A stretch of 64,000 nt of DNA from Antedon mediterranea (taxonomy: Eukaryota > Echinodermata > Crinoidea > Comatulida > Antedonidae): NCBI RefSeq assembly GCF_964355755.1, contig NC_092679.1, positions 6,756,001-6,820,000 of the forward strand, in the 5' to 3' direction. The stretch's first letter is position 1. Every line of letters begins with the position of its first letter. The position numbers were made by a program, and so were the translations under genes. Below are positions 40,901-43,900 of this stretch, in pieces. The notes beneath the pieces were generated by a model. It was not told the DNA's origin. It was given only the letters and a program-made list of their open reading frames with translations, and did not search any database.

Positions 40901-43900
40901 ATAAACCAGGTTTATTGGTGTTTTGCGGGACAGCGATTAGGCTACTGCATACAGAACTAATTGCTGTGTGGGGTAGGTTGATTTTGACTGTAGCCCACTG
41001 GAAAAATAGATAATTAACAAATATTAGGGAGTTTTCGCAACCTTACGAATACGATAACGAAAACAGATACGTCACACATTTGTGAAACTTTTGAGCTAAT
41101 CCTCATTTCATATTCGTAAAGCGTATTCGTGTTGACGAATATCACCAGTCATATTCGTGATTACAAAACGAGTATAGTTTTTGATCTATTTTGCACATTT
41201 TGCATTTGAATCAGGAATGATTCATGATTATAATATAATTATACTTTTATTTAGTAATTTACTAAAGTATTTTACTAAAATGCCAGGTCAATTTTGATAA
41301 ATAGCAGTTTTTAAAGTCCTCACTCGCTTTGATGTTACGTTAGGCCTAGGCAGCCAAGCACCAAACAACACATACCAGCGCTTCGCTCAAATTTACCGCA
41401 GCCATATTTTGGACGGCGCCCTCAATATTTCGTTTGCCATGCGAAACAGATTTTTACTGGCTTACGAAAAACGAATACGTGTGCGTGACGTATCCGTTTT
41501 CGTTATCGTATTCGTAAGATTGCGAAAACTCCCTATTATCTTCGATAAAACTTGTTTTTATATTTAATCAAAGTTGATTATAGCTTTCTAGTACAAGCAA
41601 AATGTTACCAACAATTTTACAGCCTTTTTGAAAGCTGAAAGTGACTTTTTGTAGCTATTCAATGAGTTATGTAATTTCACCACTATGTTTTTTATTGTTT
41701 AAAAAGTAATAAAAATTAAGGAAACAAAATACTGTAAAACAAGGAAATAACTAGATATATACTTTCTGAACTGTGTTATGTACTTTACAAGGTCGAAGTG
41801 GTAAAATTGCATTTAACCAAAATAAACGCTATTATCTATACATTAAATATTATTTTGAAAAATGATAACGAACAATAACAGTAATGTTTACCTTGGCAAC
41901 CTTATGGTTACTATGGTCAACTGCTCCCTTGCAGGTCATTATTCCCATCTGTAAGCCATCTCTGACCTCTTCTAAGTACTCCTGACCAGGTAAAGCAACC
42001 TTCTTCAAGCAGGCTAGTAACTGGATTGCCTAGTATACAGAAAGCATTTTTTATTGTGTACAATATCTGCATATAGTCCTGGGTAAACTTGGGGAGAGTA
42101 TAAAAAGGTCCTCCACTTTTCAGTAGAACCCCTTATAAGGGGACAACTTCGGGACCCACAAATTGTGTTTCTTGAATAATGGTTGGCCAAACTGTTAAAG
42201 CATATAATACCTCTCAATCAGAAAATCATTTCACATGAAAATGTTCTTTTAATGTGGTGTCACTTGAAATGGGGTTGACCATTGTGTTCAAATATATACA
42301 GTATTACCCTCATTTACTGTATATCACAGGTGTGTCCTTTGAAATAAGTGTGTCCCTTGAATAGGAGTGTCTCTAGATAGGTGTGTCCCTTGAATAGGAG
42401 TGTCTCTAGATAGGTGTGTCCCTTGAAATAGGAGTGTCTCTAGATAGGTGTGTCCCTTGAATAGGAGTGTCTCTAGATAGGTGTGTCCCTTGAATAGGAG
42501 TGTCTCTAGATAGGTGTGTCCCTTGAATAGGAGTGTCTCTAGATAGGTGTGTCCCTTGAATAGGAGTGTCTCTAGATAGGTGTGTCCCTTGAATAGGAGT
42601 GTCTCTAGATAGGTGTGTCCCTTGAAATAGGAGTGTCTCTAGATAGGTGTGTCCCTTGAATAGGTCTGTCTCTTAAATAGGTGTGTCCCTGAATAGGTAT
42701 ATTCCTTGAATATGTGTGTCCTATGAATAGGTGTGTCCCATGAAAAGATGTGTCTCTTGAATAGGTGTGTCTCTTGAATAGGTATGTCTCTTGAATAGGT
42801 ATGTCTCTTGAATAGGTATGTCCCTTGAATAGGTGTTTCCCTTGAATAGGTGTGTCTCTTAAATAGGTGTGTCCCTGAATAGGTATATCCCTTGAATAGG
42901 TGAGTCCCATGAATAGGTGTCTGTCCCTGAATAGGTATATCCCTTAAACAAGTGTGTCCCTTGAATAGGTGTGTTCCTTGAATAGGTGTATACCTTGAAT
43001 AGGTGTGTCCCATGAATAGGTGCGTCTCTTAAATAGGTGCGTCTCTTAAATAGGTGCGTCTCTTAAATAGGTGTATCCCTGAATAGGTGTATCCCTGAAT
43101 AGGTGTGTCCCATGAATAGGTGTGTCCCATGAATAGGTGTGTCTCTTAAATAGGTGTGTCCCTGAATAGGTGTATCCCTGAATAAGTGTATCCCTGAATA
43201 GGTGTGTCCCATGAATAGGTATGTCCCATGAATAGGTGTGTCCCATGAATAGGTGTGTCCCATGAATAGGTGTGTCCCATGAATAGGTGTATCCCTTGAA
43301 TAGGTGTGTCCCATGAATAGTTGTGTCTCTTAAATAGGTGTATCCCTGAATAGGTGTGTCTCATGAATAGGTGTATCCCTGAATAGGTGTATCCCTTGAA
43401 TAGGTGTATCCCTTGAATAAGCATGTTCATTGAATAGGTGTATCCCTTGAATAGGCGTGTACCATGATTAGGTGTATCCATTGAATAGATGTATCCCTTG
43501 TATAGGGGTGTGTCACTTGAATAGGGGTGTGTCCCTTGAATATGGATGTGTCCCTTAAATAGGGATGTGTCCCTTAAATAGGTGTGTCCTTTGAAATAAG
43601 GGTGTGTCCCTTGAATAGGTGTGTCCATTGAATAGGGCTGTCCTACTGTAAGCAGGGCTTAAGAGTCCTCACCTCGGAATGAGTAAGCTCAACAACAACA
43701 AAGTCATCAGTCTTGCTGACTGGCGCTTGCAAAGCCGAATCAAGTAGAAGAACTCCGCTGATGTCTTTACGCAGGCCAACAACGCAGTCTGACTTGAAGA
43801 GCACTTGCTCTACCTCATTTAAGTACTTGCACTCTACAGATGATCCTGGATCAGCTGTAACACAAAATTTAATGTTGTCAACATTTTCTTTTACTACAGT

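Noticed and set aside
42605-43628. Long minus-strand ORFs (up to 160 codons) of a Thr-His-Leu-Phe/Tyr-Ser repeat
   Set aside because: Produced by the GAATAGGTGTGTCCC minisatellite; open in several frames and within a BIRC6 intron.
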